A stretch of DNA of 64,000 nt. Source: SURF-28 sp034521465. Its GTDB lineage: Bacteria; Bacteroidota; Ignavibacteria; Ignavibacteriales; Melioribacteraceae. Positions 50,856 to 61,540 of this stretch are shown in pieces. The DNA is taken from assembly GCA_034521465.1 (NCBI GenBank), contig JAXHMN010000010.1, forward strand, positions 372,001 through 436,000, read 5' to 3'. Numbering within the stretch: position 1 is the stretch's first letter; the number at the start of each line of letters is the position of its first letter. The notes beneath the pieces are model-generated. The model had not been told where the DNA came from, ran no database searches, and worked only from the letters and a program-made list of their open reading frames with translations. Made by a program: the position numbers and the translations under genes.

Positions 50856-52385
50856 ATGGCAAACAAAAACAATCTCTTTATTGAAAATCAAAGCGAGTCC
50901 GGAATTAACTTAAACTCCTTTATTGAATTCTGTGATCATCTCTCCGAAGCAATAATCATAACAGACCGTGAGAACAAAATTCTCTTTACAAACTCATCAT
51001 TTCAAGAAATTTTCGGTTTTTCGAATGACCAAATTAAGAATAATAATATTGATAAACTCTTTTAAATGAGAGACCGGTAAACAACTTAGGCAAAAGATAT
51101 GAAGCGGAGATGATCCATAAAAACGGATCCCAAATCACATGTGAATTAAAAGTGGTTTCACACTTAACCGAAGACAAACAAACGGAGTGGAAAGTTTATT
51201 TTGTTACTGAACTTAAGCGACCAATTGGAGCATGAAAAAGAGCTTAAAGAGTATGAAGATAAATTCCAAACACTCTTCAATGAAATTAAAGATGTGCTTT
51301 ATGAAAGTACTCCCGACGGAAAACTTATAGATATAAATCCTGCCGGCGTAGAATTATTCGGTTATAAAAATAAAGAAGCCCTGTTAAGTGTTGATATTGC
51401 CGAAGAATTATATTTAAATCCGTATGACAGAACAAAATTTAAAAACCAACTTGAAAAAGAAGGTTACGTAAAAGACTATGAAATTGGTGTGCGCAGACGT
51501 GACGGAACAATAGCAACTGTTCTCGAAACGGCTTTTGCGGTTAAAGATGAGAATGACGAAGTAACAAGATATCGTGGAATTATTAGAGATATTACGGACA
51601 ATAAAAATTATGAAGCAAAACTCCGCAAATATATTGACGAACTCGGACAGGTGAACAAACAATTAATTAGATCAGAAGAAGAACTTAAAAACATAAACGC
51701 GGCAAAAGATAAATTCTTCTCAATTGTTGCACATGATTTAAGAAGTCCCTTTACTTCTTTGATCGGTTACTCAGAACTTTTAAAAGATGACCTTGCCGAA
51801 CTTTCAAACGAAGAAATTGAATTATTTGCAAATAATATTCACGAATCATCACAAACAGTTTTTAATCTGCTCGAAAATCTACTACAATGGTCACGAGTAC
51901 AAACCGGAAGAATTAACATTGATCCTGAGATCTATGACTTCCATCAACTTACCGAATCCACAATAAAACTACTCGGTAACAATGCTGTTAAGAAAAAGAT
52001 ATCACTGGAAAACAAGATACCTTCAAGAACATTAGTTTACTCCGATCAACAAACAATTCATTCGGTACTCCAAAACATAGTTTCCAATGCGATAAAATTT
52101 ACACCGAAAGAAGGCAAAATAGAAATTTCCGCCAAATATATTGACGATGAAACCGTGGAAATTTCTGTATCTGATACCGGTGTTGGTGTTAGGCAAGAAG
52201 ATCTAGAAAAGCTTTTCAAAATTGATGCTCATCTATCAACTCACGGCACCGAAAAAGAAGAGGGCTCCGGACTTGGATTAATTTTATGCAAAGAACTGGT
52301 TGAAAAAAATAAAGGACGAATTAAAATACGAAGCGAACTCGGTAAAGGAAGTACCTTTTCCTTCACTTTGAGAACTCAAGGTTAA
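50856..52385 (+). CDS. PAS-domain sensor histidine kinase (frameshifted)
   Basis: Two PAS domains (FCDHLSEAIIITDRENKILF; FNEIKDVLYESTPDGKLIDI with a PAC-like RYRGIIRDITD) are followed by HisKA (DKFFSIVAHDLRSPFTSLIG) and HATPase (IVSNAIKFTPKEGKIEI; VSDTGVGVRQED; GSGLGLILCKELV). Frameshifts near 51060 and 51210. No membrane segments, so a cytoplasmic sensor. No response regulator is adjacent. Confidence 0.88.
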
Positions 52386-52465
52386 AATGATTTCTTTTAT
52401 TTTTTTCTATCGTTTTATTAAATTCTCAGCATGATAATCCCCAATTTTATTTTTATATTCTTTTC

Positions 52466-52970
52466 ATGAAAGATTTAGATTTCAATCCATTTAAATCTAC
52501 TACCGATTTTAAAAATAATTATAAACTCCACGACCTAGCTGAACAGCATGGTAAAAATCTGCTTACTCAATGGGGTGTTAATTTTAAAGTGTTTGGGGAT
52601 GACAAGCGGCACAGCAGAATGTGGGAAAAAGGAGAAGATAAACCGGATCTTTTTATTTACCTCCAAAACAAGCCCATTCTTCTCGATTGGAAAAGCAAAA
52701 CAAAAACCAAATGGATGTTGAACAAACGTGCCTATGATTCATATTGTAAGTGGGCAAAAAAACTTTCGACTAAAAGTTATTGTTGCATTTTTTGTTTTTG
52801 AAAAAAAAGGTGATCAAAACCTTTTAGATAGAAGATTCGCCGTAGTCGGTAAACACAAAATTATTGAAACCAAAGAGACACAATGGGATAAAAACATTAC
52901 TGTCGAATTCGAAAACCAGTTGCCTGAATTCACAAAAGCAAACTTAATCAAACTTTTACAACATGAATAA
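52466..52970 (+). CDS. PD-(D/E)xK-like nuclease-fold protein (frameshifted)
   Basis: The motif KPDLFIYLQNKPILLDWKSK places D in KPDL and D-W-K in LLDWKSK, which matches the PD-(D/E)xK catalytic pattern. A frameshift near 52770 lies before LKVIVAFFVFEKKGDQNL. About 167 residues in all. Could be a Hjc-like or repair nuclease; specificity unknown. The following gene overlaps it by eight bases. Confidence 0.6.
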
Positions 52971-53500
52971 AAAAGATATAGAACAAATATTTCGCTCATC
53001 AAATGATTCAAATGAATTATTTGACGCTTTTCAAACTGCGCTTTCGCTAGAAATTGATGATGTAGAATTATATAAAATCTTATTAGGCAATCCCACTTTA
53101 TCGTTTGACGAAATTGCGATGTACACCGAAAAACTCGCTAATGAATTCAACAAATTTGGTTTTGATATATACCTCTGGACTGCAAAATTATTAGAAACAA
53201 AATCACTCAACATAGATGCTCTTGAAACCGCTTTGCATTATTATGCTAAAGCTGCTCAAATAAACCCAACAGATTATTACTCCTTTCATAAATGCGATCA
53301 ATCTTTACAATTATGAAATGGTTTTTAATCTTAACAAATTGATAGAAGAGTTTGTTGAGTCCGGTATTCATTCAGTAATGAAAAAAAGTCTGCTCTATAA
53401 AACTTTAGCTGATCACTTTAAGAAAACCGGAGATTTAGAATCTCAGAAGAAATATTTACGTCTTTATGAAAAATCCTCCGGTGATTCACAGAATCAATAG
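52963..53500 (+). CDS. TPR-like helical protein (frameshifted)
   Basis: Helical repeats (ETALHYYAKAAQINPTDYYS; LLYKTLADHFKKTGDLESQK) suggest a TPR-type scaffold. A frameshift near 53290 splits it. About 178 residues. It begins inside the last codons of the nuclease-like gene, so the two proteins are likely to act together. Its 3' end overlaps the convergent patatin gene by seven bases. Confidence 0.55.
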
Positions 53501-56187
53501 TAATAACCGATCGTGAAATAGAAGTGAGTTTCTCCCCAGCTTATAATATTATTAGGGAGTGATTTTTTGATGAGAAAACTTTTACCGGCGGAAAATTCTG
53601 CCGGTCCTATTGGCGTGTCTAATGCAATTGAAGCGCCTATACCGTGTCTAAATTCTTAAATTTTATTTCTTCTTTCTGTGCCCAGATTGAGCCAAGATCA
53701 TAACGCGCTTTAAGATAAGTGTCAAAGAATATTTTAAATGGTAGTTTAACTCTGTATGCTAAAGAAGATATGAATATTTGTCTTCCTCTAAATTCATAAT
53801 CACGATAACCAAAAAACGAAGTTTGTCCACCAAAAGAGAACTGTTGACTTAAAGGAAGAGTTCGATCAGCGAAGCCAAATTTCAATTTCATATTAAAATT
53901 GTGCGAATCTATTCAAAGGAAAGAAGCTCGAATAATCAAAGTACAGTTTTCGAGTAACCAACATCGTCCGCCCAATGCTCTTTGAGCTGTTTCGTAATAA
54001 CCATTAAATGCAACACCTGTTGTAGGAAAAGGATATTTGTTTTGTGAATCGATTGAAAGCGCAAATCTTAATGAAGAAATGTTAGTAGAATATTCATCCG
54101 TAGCCGGAAAAGTTTCTAAACCGCGGATCTTATCCTGCTGATAACGGCCTTCTATCATTAGATTTCCGATTTTTTCTAACTGTGCACCGATACCAATCGA
54201 TCCGCCAAAATGACTCTCAGAATATTCACCGGATTTTGATCTTATAAACTTTCTTTCTGTTGAAGCCGAGTCATCAATATATGTTCTAATATCACGTGCA
54301 TCATAAAAACCGCGAATGTTGTATGTAAGAAACGTATCAAAAATTCTGTTCGATCTAAGTTGAAAAGCGAGTAACTGATTTCTAATACCACCCGTAAAGA
54401 TTGCACCAAGTTCAGTACCGGTACCGAACAAGTTTTCTTCGCGTATATCTAATGACGCTTGAGTAAAATACTCGGTGTCAATCCGCAATCGAAATCTTAA
54501 CAAAAGGGAAGGTCTTTCAATTACTTCTACTATTAAAATGTTGTGAGATCCACTTTGCTCAATCTTTAGTTCAACAGATTCAAACAAGTTAGTGCTTCTT
54601 AAATTTATTAATCCTCGTTCAATTTCTTTATTTAGCAAAGTAATCACCCTCGCTAAACGGAAGTTCTCGTTTTATAATTTCCGGTTTTGTTTTATTGTTT
54701 CCCCTTACATCGATTGCATCTATAATTTGTTCGTCTATAATAATTCTCAAGGTGTTATCTATAAAACTAATCTCCGGAATTCGAGTAAGTGAATATCCTT
54801 GTTTTCTATATTCTCTCAATATTCCCAACAAAGTATTCAAAACTTTCTCTCCATTGAAGGGGTTATCTTTTAATTCAATGGTTTTAGCGAGAAGCGAATC
54901 GGAATCAATTAATTTTTCACCTTCGATAATAATGTTTTAGATTGTTTCGTTTTCAGCAGCATGTATGTGTAAATCAGTAACTTCACCATTTTTCTTAAGG
55001 TATGCAGAAAATTTTGAAAAATAATTCAAGTTGGAATACTGAGTTAAATGATAAATAATTTCTCGCTCAGAGATTTTCATGCTTTCGAGAAACTTAAAAT
55101 GTGCTTCCACTTCAGAGTTATCACTTTTTACAACTAAGCCCTCAACTTTTGTTTCTTCCCGGGAAATTTTATTTAAATAAAGTTCAGTTAAAGAATCTTG
55201 AATGATTGTAATGTTTTCCATTGCTGACTTGTAACCGCAATCAATTAAATTTCGCAGATTAGAAAAATCGGTATTTTTTCTACCCCCAACATCAGGTTTT
55301 AAAACTAGATCGGCTAGCTTAAGCTGTTCTTTATTGATCACCCTCATGGGAATACTCACAAGCTGATCCGCAATTTCCCAAGGATATTTTAACTTCATTG
55401 TCATCTCTTAATGGACTAGTTGCATCCACGGCTAGAATAAAATCCGGATTATGTCTCTTAGCAATTGAGACCGGGTTATTTGCAACTAATCCACCATCAA
55501 CCAAAATTAAAGAATCGATTTTTACAGGAGCTAAAACTAAAGATACACTTGAGCTTGCTCTCATTGCAATGCTTAACGATCCGTTATTTAAAACATGCGG
55601 TTCACCGGTAATAAGGTTCGTGCTCACTGCTTCAAAAGGATAAATAAATTCATCAAAGTTAGTAACGGTATTGATTGGTGCATTGAGAGTAAGCAGATTT
55701 AAATAATTTGCAACTTGTTGTCCGGTATTAATTGCGGTTGGCAACAGTGGCTCAAAGCCATCTAATCTTAAGGAGAGTATCGCTTTATCTTCGGTAACTT
55801 TCTGATCGGGAAAAGTTCTTTCTCGATTGTCTGTTCAATCGCAAAAAACTCTTCCCAAGGAGCTCTTACAATTTGAGAGTCTAATTGATTTAGGGAATAA
55901 CCGGCGGAATACAACCCGCCTATTATACTGCCCATACTCGTTCCTACAATCCCATCAAAGCGAATATCGTTTTCCTCGAACGCTTTTAAAACACCAAGCT
56001 GAGAGACGGCTCTTGCACCGCCTCCGCTTAAACTTAGATAAACTTTGGGATTGTATTCTGATTCTAATTTGGTAAGCCCGAAAGGAAGCTGTTTTGACGA
56101 AAGTTTTAAATCGAGTTCTCTTTTCTCTTGACCAATTATTGCAAGAGAGACAAAAAGTACAAATAAGATTTTTGAAATTTTTGCCAT
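53494..56187 (-). CDS. Patatin-like phospholipase with POTRA and BamA-like barrel, type Vd (frameshifted)
   Basis: Signal peptide MAKISKILFVLFVSLAIIGQ. Patatin motifs: VYLSLSGGGARAVSQLGVLK (oxyanion hole), GTSMGSIIGG (nucleophile Ser) and LVDGGLVANNPVS (Asp). A POTRA-like part (RGNNKTKPEIIKRELPFSEG; FESVELKIEQ) and a 16-strand-type Omp85 barrel follow, ending FYFTIGYYY. Breaks near 55755, 55370, 54935, 54640, 53905 and 53640. About 890 residues. As in PlpD-type proteins, the barrel is inferred to display the patatin domain. Confidence 0.85.
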
Positions 56188-56218
56188 TTATTATTATCGA
56201 TTGTTTCTTCCATCAAAA

Positions 56219-58090
56219 TTAAAACTTTTTATTTTTCTTTTTCTGTTGTTTCTGAGCTTGCTTTTGTGTTTGCGCTTGTTTTTCAGCGGCTTCCATCATA
56301 CGTTGCATAAACCCACCGCCTTTCTTACCTTTTTTCTTTTCAACCGGAACAAGTTCTTCGCCTGTTTGATGATGATTTATGTAATACTGCTGTGCAATTG
56401 AAAATAGGTTAAACATAAAGTAATAAAGGTTCAGCCCTGACGGAAAACTCATAAACAACACCGTGAACATCACGGGCATAATGTAAATTAACGCCTTTTG
56501 ACTCGGATCTTTAATTGACATCTTCTGCTGTAAGAACATTGTCAGACCAAGAAGTAATGCAAGACCACTTACTTGGTCAACACCAAACAGCGGAATTCTA
56601 AAAGGAAGTGTCGCAATAATATCCGGTGAAGAAAGATTCGTAATCCAAAGTATAAATGGCTCTTCCCGAATTTCAATCGTGACTTTAAAAAATGTAAACA
56701 ACGCAAAGAGTATAGGCATCTGAAGCAGCATCGGCAAACACCCACCGGCGGGATTGATCCCATAGGTGGAATAAAGCTTCATCGTCTCCTTCTGAACTTT
56801 TTGCTGATCATCTTTATGTTTTTCTTTAAGCTCTTTGATTTTCGGTTGTAGCATCTGCATGCGTTTCATTGACTTGTAACTTTGTTTCGTCAATGGATAC
56901 AATACAATTTTAATGATTAGCGTAAAGACAATAATTACAAATCCATAATTAGGAATAAACTTGTGTAAGAATTTGAAAAGCGGGAGAATCACATACTCTG
57001 AAATTGGTCTGAGTAACTGTACCCCGAAGATACTTCCGAAGTCATAAATCGCATCAAAATTTCTGTCGTATGAAACTAAAAGATCATAGTCCATAGGACC
57101 GATGTAAAGAATAAAAGAATCCTTTTGATACTGCTGATTTTTAAAAGGTACTTTCAAAGTGGAGCTATAATATTCTCTTACGCCGTACTGAGTGTTTGTG
57201 TTATATCCTTCGAAATATGCACCGCCGTCATTGTCCGGTTGATCCGGTGCAATAAGAATCCCGAAATATTTATTTTTAACACCGACCCAATCTACTTTAC
57301 CGCTGATATCTTTCTTAACCTCTTCACCCTCGGAAGATGCATCAACTATTACTTGTTCGCCACCGGAGTATGCAGATGCGGTTGTAAACGTCGCTTCATC
57401 CACGGAGTTTTCTTCAACAAAGTTTATTCCGTTTTCCCAAATTACATCATAAGTATAACTGCTTATTACATCATCCAGGTTTTGTAACTCAATATCGACA
57501 TCAGCCGAATAAGCATCGCCGTAAAATTTGTATGTTTTAATAATTGCTTTATCTTCACCGAGAGAGTAGGTATATGATATTACTAAAGAATCATTTGTCG
57601 GAATATTGTATTCATAACCTTGTACGGAGGATTCAAAAGGAAGATGTTTGGTATTGATCAACTGACCGTTTTTAGTAACGAAAAGAATGTTAAAATCGCC
57701 ACCCTCTCTTGAATTAACTAGCTGAACATGATTGTCATAAAAATTTGTGTCGGGAATATCTCTGTGATACCAAGTTTTATATTGTTTCAAATAAAATTTT
57801 CTTATGCGGGCGCCTTTGTTAGTCAACTCCGCTTTAAATACATCGTTATCAATAGTGATAATCTGCTCTGGTATAACTTTGTCAGTCTTAATTAAAGAAG
57901 TATCAACTTGTGTATCTTCGGCAGCGTCTTGAGTAGGTTCTTCGATTCGTTCACTCGGTTCTTCTGCTTGTTCAGTAGTTTTGTCCGTTGTTTTCGGGAC
58001 TTGCTCTTGAGGATCGGGAGCATTAATATAAAGCCATGCGACTAAAATTATACCTATTAATACGAATGCAAGAGTAGTTTGTTTATCCAT
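56219..58090 (-). CDS. yidC: Membrane protein insertase YidC
   Basis: Intact at 623 residues. The N-terminal anchor TTLAFVLIGIILVAWLYI precedes a charged linker and a large periplasmic domain. The conserved membrane core carries NYGFVIIVFTLIIKIVLYPL, KSMKRMQMLQPKIKELKEKH, NPAGGCLPMLLQMPILFALF and PSGLNLYYFMFNLFSIAQQY. The tail is a strongly basic stretch rich in K and Q that may contact ribosomes. It inserts membrane proteins with or without SecYEG. yidD is 14 bases upstream. Confidence 0.97.
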   Translation of the reverse strand: MDKQTTLAFVLIGIILVAWLYINAPDPQEQVPKTTDKTTEQAEEPSERIEEPTQDAAEDTQVDTSLIKTDKVIPEQIITIDNDVFKAELTNKGARIRKFYLKQYKTWYHRDIPDTNFYDNHVQLVNSREGGDFNILFVTKNGQLINTKHLPFESSVQGYEYNIPTNDSLVISYTYSLGEDKAIIKTYKFYGDAYSADVDIELQNLDDVISSYTYDVIWENGINFVEENSVDEATFTTASAYSGGEQVIVDASSEGEEVKKDISGKVDWVGVKNKYFGILIAPDQPDNDGGAYFEGYNTNTQYGVREYYSSTLKVPFKNQQYQKDSFILYIGPMDYDLLVSYDRNFDAIYDFGSIFGVQLLRPISEYVILPLFKFLHKFIPNYGFVIIVFTLIIKIVLYPLTKQSYKSMKRMQMLQPKIKELKEKHKDDQQKVQKETMKLYSTYGINPAGGCLPMLLQMPILFALFTFFKVTIEIREEPFILWITNLSSPDIIATLPFRIPLFGVDQVSGLALLLGLTMFLQQKMSIKDPSQKALIYIMPVMFTVLFMSFPSGLNLYYFMFNLFSIAQQYYINHHQTGEELVPVEKKKGKKGGGFMQRMMEAAEKQAQTQKQAQKQQKKKNKKF

Positions 58091-58104
58091 TACTTTCCCA
58101 ATTT

Positions 58105-58314
58105 TTATTCAACAGGATCATAACCACCTTTATTGAAGGGGTTACACCTTAAAATTCTCCAGATTGATTTTGCACCACCTTTAAAGACTCCAAACTTCTG
58201 AAATGACTGAGCGGAATATTCAGAACACGAAGGATAAAATCTGCATGAAGGTGGAAATAAAGGAGAGATTGCTTTCTGATAAAGCTTAATTAAGTATATA
58301 AAAATCTTACGCAT
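58105..58314 (-). CDS. yidD: Membrane protein insertion efficiency factor YidD
   Basis: 69 residues with PLFPPSCRFYPSCSEYSAQS and RILRCNPFNKGGYDPV, the standard YidD signature with three conserved cysteines. It overlaps the end of rnpA by eight bases. It assists YidC-dependent insertion. Confidence 0.96.
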   Translation of the reverse strand: MRKIFIYLIKLYQKAISPLFPPSCRFYPSCSEYSAQSFQKFGVFKGGAKSIWRILRCNPFNKGGYDPVE

Positions 58315-58716
58315 TAGGAGTTAATTCATCCTTAATTAATAACATAAGTTCAACAACAGAATCGTGAACATTGCTGAGAAAAATTTTCTTGTATTTTTTT
58401 TCATTAAAAAGATTCGGAGAAAAAACAATTAACAATTCACCCTTCTTAAGCTCAACCGAATCTAATAGAATTGATTTATTTAAGCGGTAAGCTTCTCTTA
58501 ATAATCTTTTCATACGATTACGCCAAACAGCTTTACCCGCCCGTCTATGAACAGCAAACGCAGCCCTAACTAAGCCGCGTTGATTTGTTTTCTCAAATAA
58601 GTAAGTTGCCTTGAGTTTTTTATCGGAAGAAAAAATTGTTTTGCCGGAGTTATAAATTTTTTCAAAATCATTTCTTTTTTAATACGTTCTGATTTTGAGA
58701 ACCCCTGTTTCTTCAC
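58307..58716 (-). CDS. rnpA: Ribonuclease P protein component RnpA (frameshifted)
   Basis: A GTG start at 58716 gives KKQGFSKSERIKKRNDFEKI; the poly-A near 58675 must gain one A to stay in frame. The RNR motif is RAGKAVWRNRMKRLLREAYR. About 136 residues. It binds RNase P RNA for tRNA 5' processing. Standard rpmH-rnpA-yidD-yidC order. Confidence 0.95.
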
Positions 58717-58720
58717 ATTT

Positions 58721-58864
58721 TTATTCGTCGCTTACTGATAATTTTTTTCTGCCTTTTGCTCTACGGTGAGATAAAATTTTTCTACCGCTTTTAGTGCTCA
58801 TTCTTTCACGAAAACCGTGTTTGTTTTTTCTTCTTCTGTTGCTTGGTTGAAATGTTCTTTTCAT
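58721..58864 (-). CDS. rpmH: 50S ribosomal protein L34
   Basis: 47 residues: MKRTFQPSNRRRKNKHGFRE, then RMSTKSGRKILSHRRAKGRK and KLSVSDE. The basic composition and sequence are unmistakable. It is four bases ahead of rnpA. Confidence 0.98.
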   Translation of the reverse strand: MKRTFQPSNRRRKNKHGFRERMSTKSGRKILSHRRAKGRKKLSVSDE

Positions 58865-59287
58865 CTCTAATTACCTTTAATAAATATTTATATTTAACAA
58901 AGAATCGAAAAATAGCTAAATATTAAGTTATTTACAAGAAAGGAGTTACGGCAAAAAAGAAGGGCGAAAAGAAATGATTGTCACCAGCCATAGGACAACC
59001 AAACCTCCGCCCTCTCAGTAACGAACCAGACGTTTGTTCGAAAAATTTGTTTTACGTCTTAAAAAATGAGGGTGCATTTTTACTATATTACGCAACCGGT
59101 GTGCCATTAATTATGCCGGATTTTGAGTCGTTTTTAACCATTTTGAGCAAAAAAACTGTTTCATTTTGAAATCTGTACCGATTTGTTTCAGATTATTTTA
59201 CTTAAAATCAGATTTGGTGTGGTGGTTAATAAGTTTGGGAAATACAAGGAGAGTGATAGATGACGAAATTTCGTCGAGAAATCTAAT
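58865..59287. other. Long intergenic region before the L34 operon
   Basis: About 420 bp. It must hold the rpmH promoter. I looked for DnaA boxes (TTATNCACA), a dnaA gene and a structured RNA and found none. An open frame at 58978-59169 on the plus strand has no ribosome-binding site and no recognisable similarity, so I do not call it. Confidence 0.5.
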
Positions 59288-59990
59288 TTATTTGAGATTT
59301 TGAAGATCTTTTAACTTTCCGACGTCCTGCCATGAGGTTTCATTGTGCCGGAACGCCCGGACTTTTTCTGTTTTTGAGACATCCAGATAAAAATCAATGA
59401 TAGAGAATACTTCCTGCTGAGAGAAATACTTGAAAATTTTAGGATCGATAACGTGAATTCCGCTGAAAGCTAGTTCGGTTTTTTCTTCTGGATTCGCGTG
59501 TGATTTTCAGATTATCTTTTTTAATATCTTTCCACCCACAAAGCAATTCATTTTCATCGAATAATAATTTACGAGAACTTTTTCTATCTCGGACGGCTAA
59601 AGTTGCAATTGCTTCGTCTATCAAATTTGAATCATAAAATGATTTCAAGTCTAAATCGGTAATAATATCAACGTTGTGTAGAAGGAAGGGTTTGCCGTCA
59701 TCAAAAAACCATTGAGCGTATTTGAGTCCGCCGCCGGTGTTTAATAGAACTTCTCTTTCATCGGAGATACGAATATCCGCCTCAAACGAACTTTGTTTTA
59801 TGAATGAAATTATTTGATCAGCAAAGTGATGTACATTTATGATGAGTTCCGTGAATCCAAACCGGATTAATTTTTTTATCGTGATTTCGAGAAGTGATAT
59901 TCCGTTTATTTCTACCAGAGCTTTAGGTTTGTCATTTGTGATCGGCTTAAGCCGTGTACCTAAACCTGCGGCAAAAATCATCGCTTTCAT
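59288..59990 (-). CDS. MurU-like sugar nucleotidyltransferase (frameshifted)
   Basis: MKAMIFAAGLGTRLKPITND with KPKALVEINGISLLEI is the nucleotide-binding signature of NTP-transferases. NTGGGLKYAQWFF and LLHNVDIITDLD are metal and sugar sites. A frameshift near 59480 is followed by KIFKYFSQQEVFSIIDFYL and the end SWQDVGKLKDLQNLK. In cell-wall recycling MurU makes UDP-MurNAc from MurNAc-1-P. The upstream kinase-RapZ gene supports this over mannose-1-phosphate guanylyltransferase. Confidence 0.8.
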
Positions 59991-60038
59991 AAGTCATCGC
60001 GTTTTTCTAATTCGGAATGGATTAAACTTACTTCAAGT

Positions 60039-61424
60039 TCAGGTTTTTAGATTAAGATAACTTGCAAGACGTTCCGCACAGTAAACGGAACGATGCTGAC
60101 CACCGGTGCACCCGAAGTTAATCATTAAGTTGGTGAATCCTCTTTCTTGATACTTTTTTACCGAATTCATTATAAGTTTCTTAACTGAATCTAAAAACTT
60201 TTCAACGTTGCTATTGGCTTCTAAAAAACGGATAACGTTTTCATCTTTGCCTGTAAGCATTTTATATTCCGGATATCTTCCCGGATTATGCAGAGCGCGG
60301 CAATCAAAAACAAAACCACCGCCGTTGCCGGATGAATCGTAAGGGATTCCTTGTTTGTATGAAAAACTTGTGATGGTGACTTTTAATTTGTCTGATTCAG
60401 TTTCCGTGAACTTTGAACGTAAATCCGATTTTACAATCTGAGCTAGGGCGAATAATAATTCATCCGCCTTTATATTTATTTTTTCGTTTTCAATCAACCA
60501 CTCAAGATTATCAATTGCAAAAGGAATACTTTTTAAGAAGTGATCTTTCCTTTCATAAAAACCGCGGTAACCATATGCGCCGAGTGTTTGCAAAATCCTA
60601 ATTAACACATAACCATAATAAAACTCTTTAAACTCACTCTGATTTACTTCCGATAATTCTGAAACTTCACTCAAATAATAATCAAGTAACTCTTCTCGTT
60701 TTTCAAAAGGAATATTCGCTCGTGCACTCCAAAGCAGCGATGCGACATCATACTGAAGCGCTCCCTTTCTGCCTCCTTGAAAATCTATAAAATAAAGTTG
60801 ATCTTCTTTAATCATGATGTTGCGTGATTGAAAGTCGCGGTACATAAAATAACATGTATCTGCTCTCATTAAGTAGCGGGCAAATGAATTGAAATCATTT
60901 TCAAGTTTCTGTTCATCAAATTGAAGATCGGCTAGCTTGAGGAAATAGTATTTAAAATAATTTAGATCCCACAGAATTGATTGCTGGTCAAATTTATCGC
61001 GAGGGTAACAAACAGAGTAATCTAAATTTTTACCAGCGGTAATCTGAAATTTAGGAAGATACGATAATGCTTTTTTATAATAACTTTCGACAGTTTCGTC
61101 AAATCCGTTTTTATTTAGCAATTCAAAAAGTGTGTCATCGCCTAAATCTTGAATGAGATAAAGACTATTTTTCAAATCCTCTTCTAATACTTGAGGAACA
61201 GGTAGATCCTTTGAATAGAAATGTTTAGCAAATTTTATAAATGCAAGATTTTCTTTTTTATCTTTATTATAAACACCGATGGCGGAAGTCGAATTACCCG
61301 AAATTCGATAATACTTTCTGTTTGATCCGGATTGTGGAAGCGGAGTGATATTGAGCGAATTTTCGTTTGCCCAACGTTTAAAGAGTTTGTTTAAGTTATT
61401 TTTCAGCTCTACATTCATTTTCAT
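60039..61424 (-). CDS. AmgK-like sugar kinase fused to a RapZ C-terminal domain
   Basis: Residues 1-330 form an aminoglycoside-phosphotransferase/AmgK-like fold: LPQSGSNRKYYRI, CYFMYRDFQSRNIMI (catalytic loop), LYFIDFQGGRKGALQYDVAS. Residues about 345-461 form the RapZ C-terminal domain: VTITSFSYKQGIPYDSSG, FVFDCRALHNPGR and NLMINFGCTGGQHRSVY. In enterobacteria that domain binds glucosamine-6-phosphate and controls GlmS. The 461-residue frame is intact. The gene is 49 bases upstream of the nucleotidyltransferase. Confidence 0.88.
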   Translation of the reverse strand: MKMNVELKNNLNKLFKRWANENSLNITPLPQSGSNRKYYRISGNSTSAIGVYNKDKKENLAFIKFAKHFYSKDLPVPQVLEEDLKNSLYLIQDLGDDTLFELLNKNGFDETVESYYKKALSYLPKFQITAGKNLDYSVCYPRDKFDQQSILWDLNYFKYYFLKLADLQFDEQKLENDFNSFARYLMRADTCYFMYRDFQSRNIMIKEDQLYFIDFQGGRKGALQYDVASLLWSARANIPFEKREELLDYYLSEVSELSEVNQSEFKEFYYGYVLIRILQTLGAYGYRGFYERKDHFLKSIPFAIDNLEWLIENEKINIKADELLFALAQIVKSDLRSKFTETESDKLKVTITSFSYKQGIPYDSSGNGGGFVFDCRALHNPGRYPEYKMLTGKDENVIRFLEANSNVEKFLDSVKKLIMNSVKKYQERGFTNLMINFGCTGGQHRSVYCAERLASYLNLKT

Positions 61425-61493
61425 TAGTGATGATTTTAAAAAGTCAATTTAGCGAATTCTTTGGAGTTTTGTTGAACTGAAAAGATCTTATTT

Positions 61494-61526
61494 AATTTCC
61501 CTCTCCTTTTTCAGAAGAGGGAAATT
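61494..61526 (-). terminator. Hairpin between the kinase and reductase genes
   Basis: AATTTCCCTCT (61494-61504) and AGAGGGAAATT (61516-61526) are perfect 11-base inverted repeats around an 11-base loop. It stands downstream of the aldo/keto reductase gene, where an end of transcription is expected. A T run is poor. Confidence 0.5.
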
Positions 61527-61540
61527 AAGATGGGTAAAAC

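Noticed and set aside
57125..57487. 120-residue plus-strand frame inside yidC
   Set aside because: It is antisense to the periplasmic domain of an intact yidC.
58978..59169. 63-codon open frame in the gap before rpmH
   Set aside because: No ribosome-binding site, no recognisable similarity and poor codon texture.
58865..59287. Possible oriC next to rpmH
   Set aside because: No TTATNCACA boxes, no dnaA and no AT-rich iteron cluster were found; TTATTTACA near 58930 has a mismatch.
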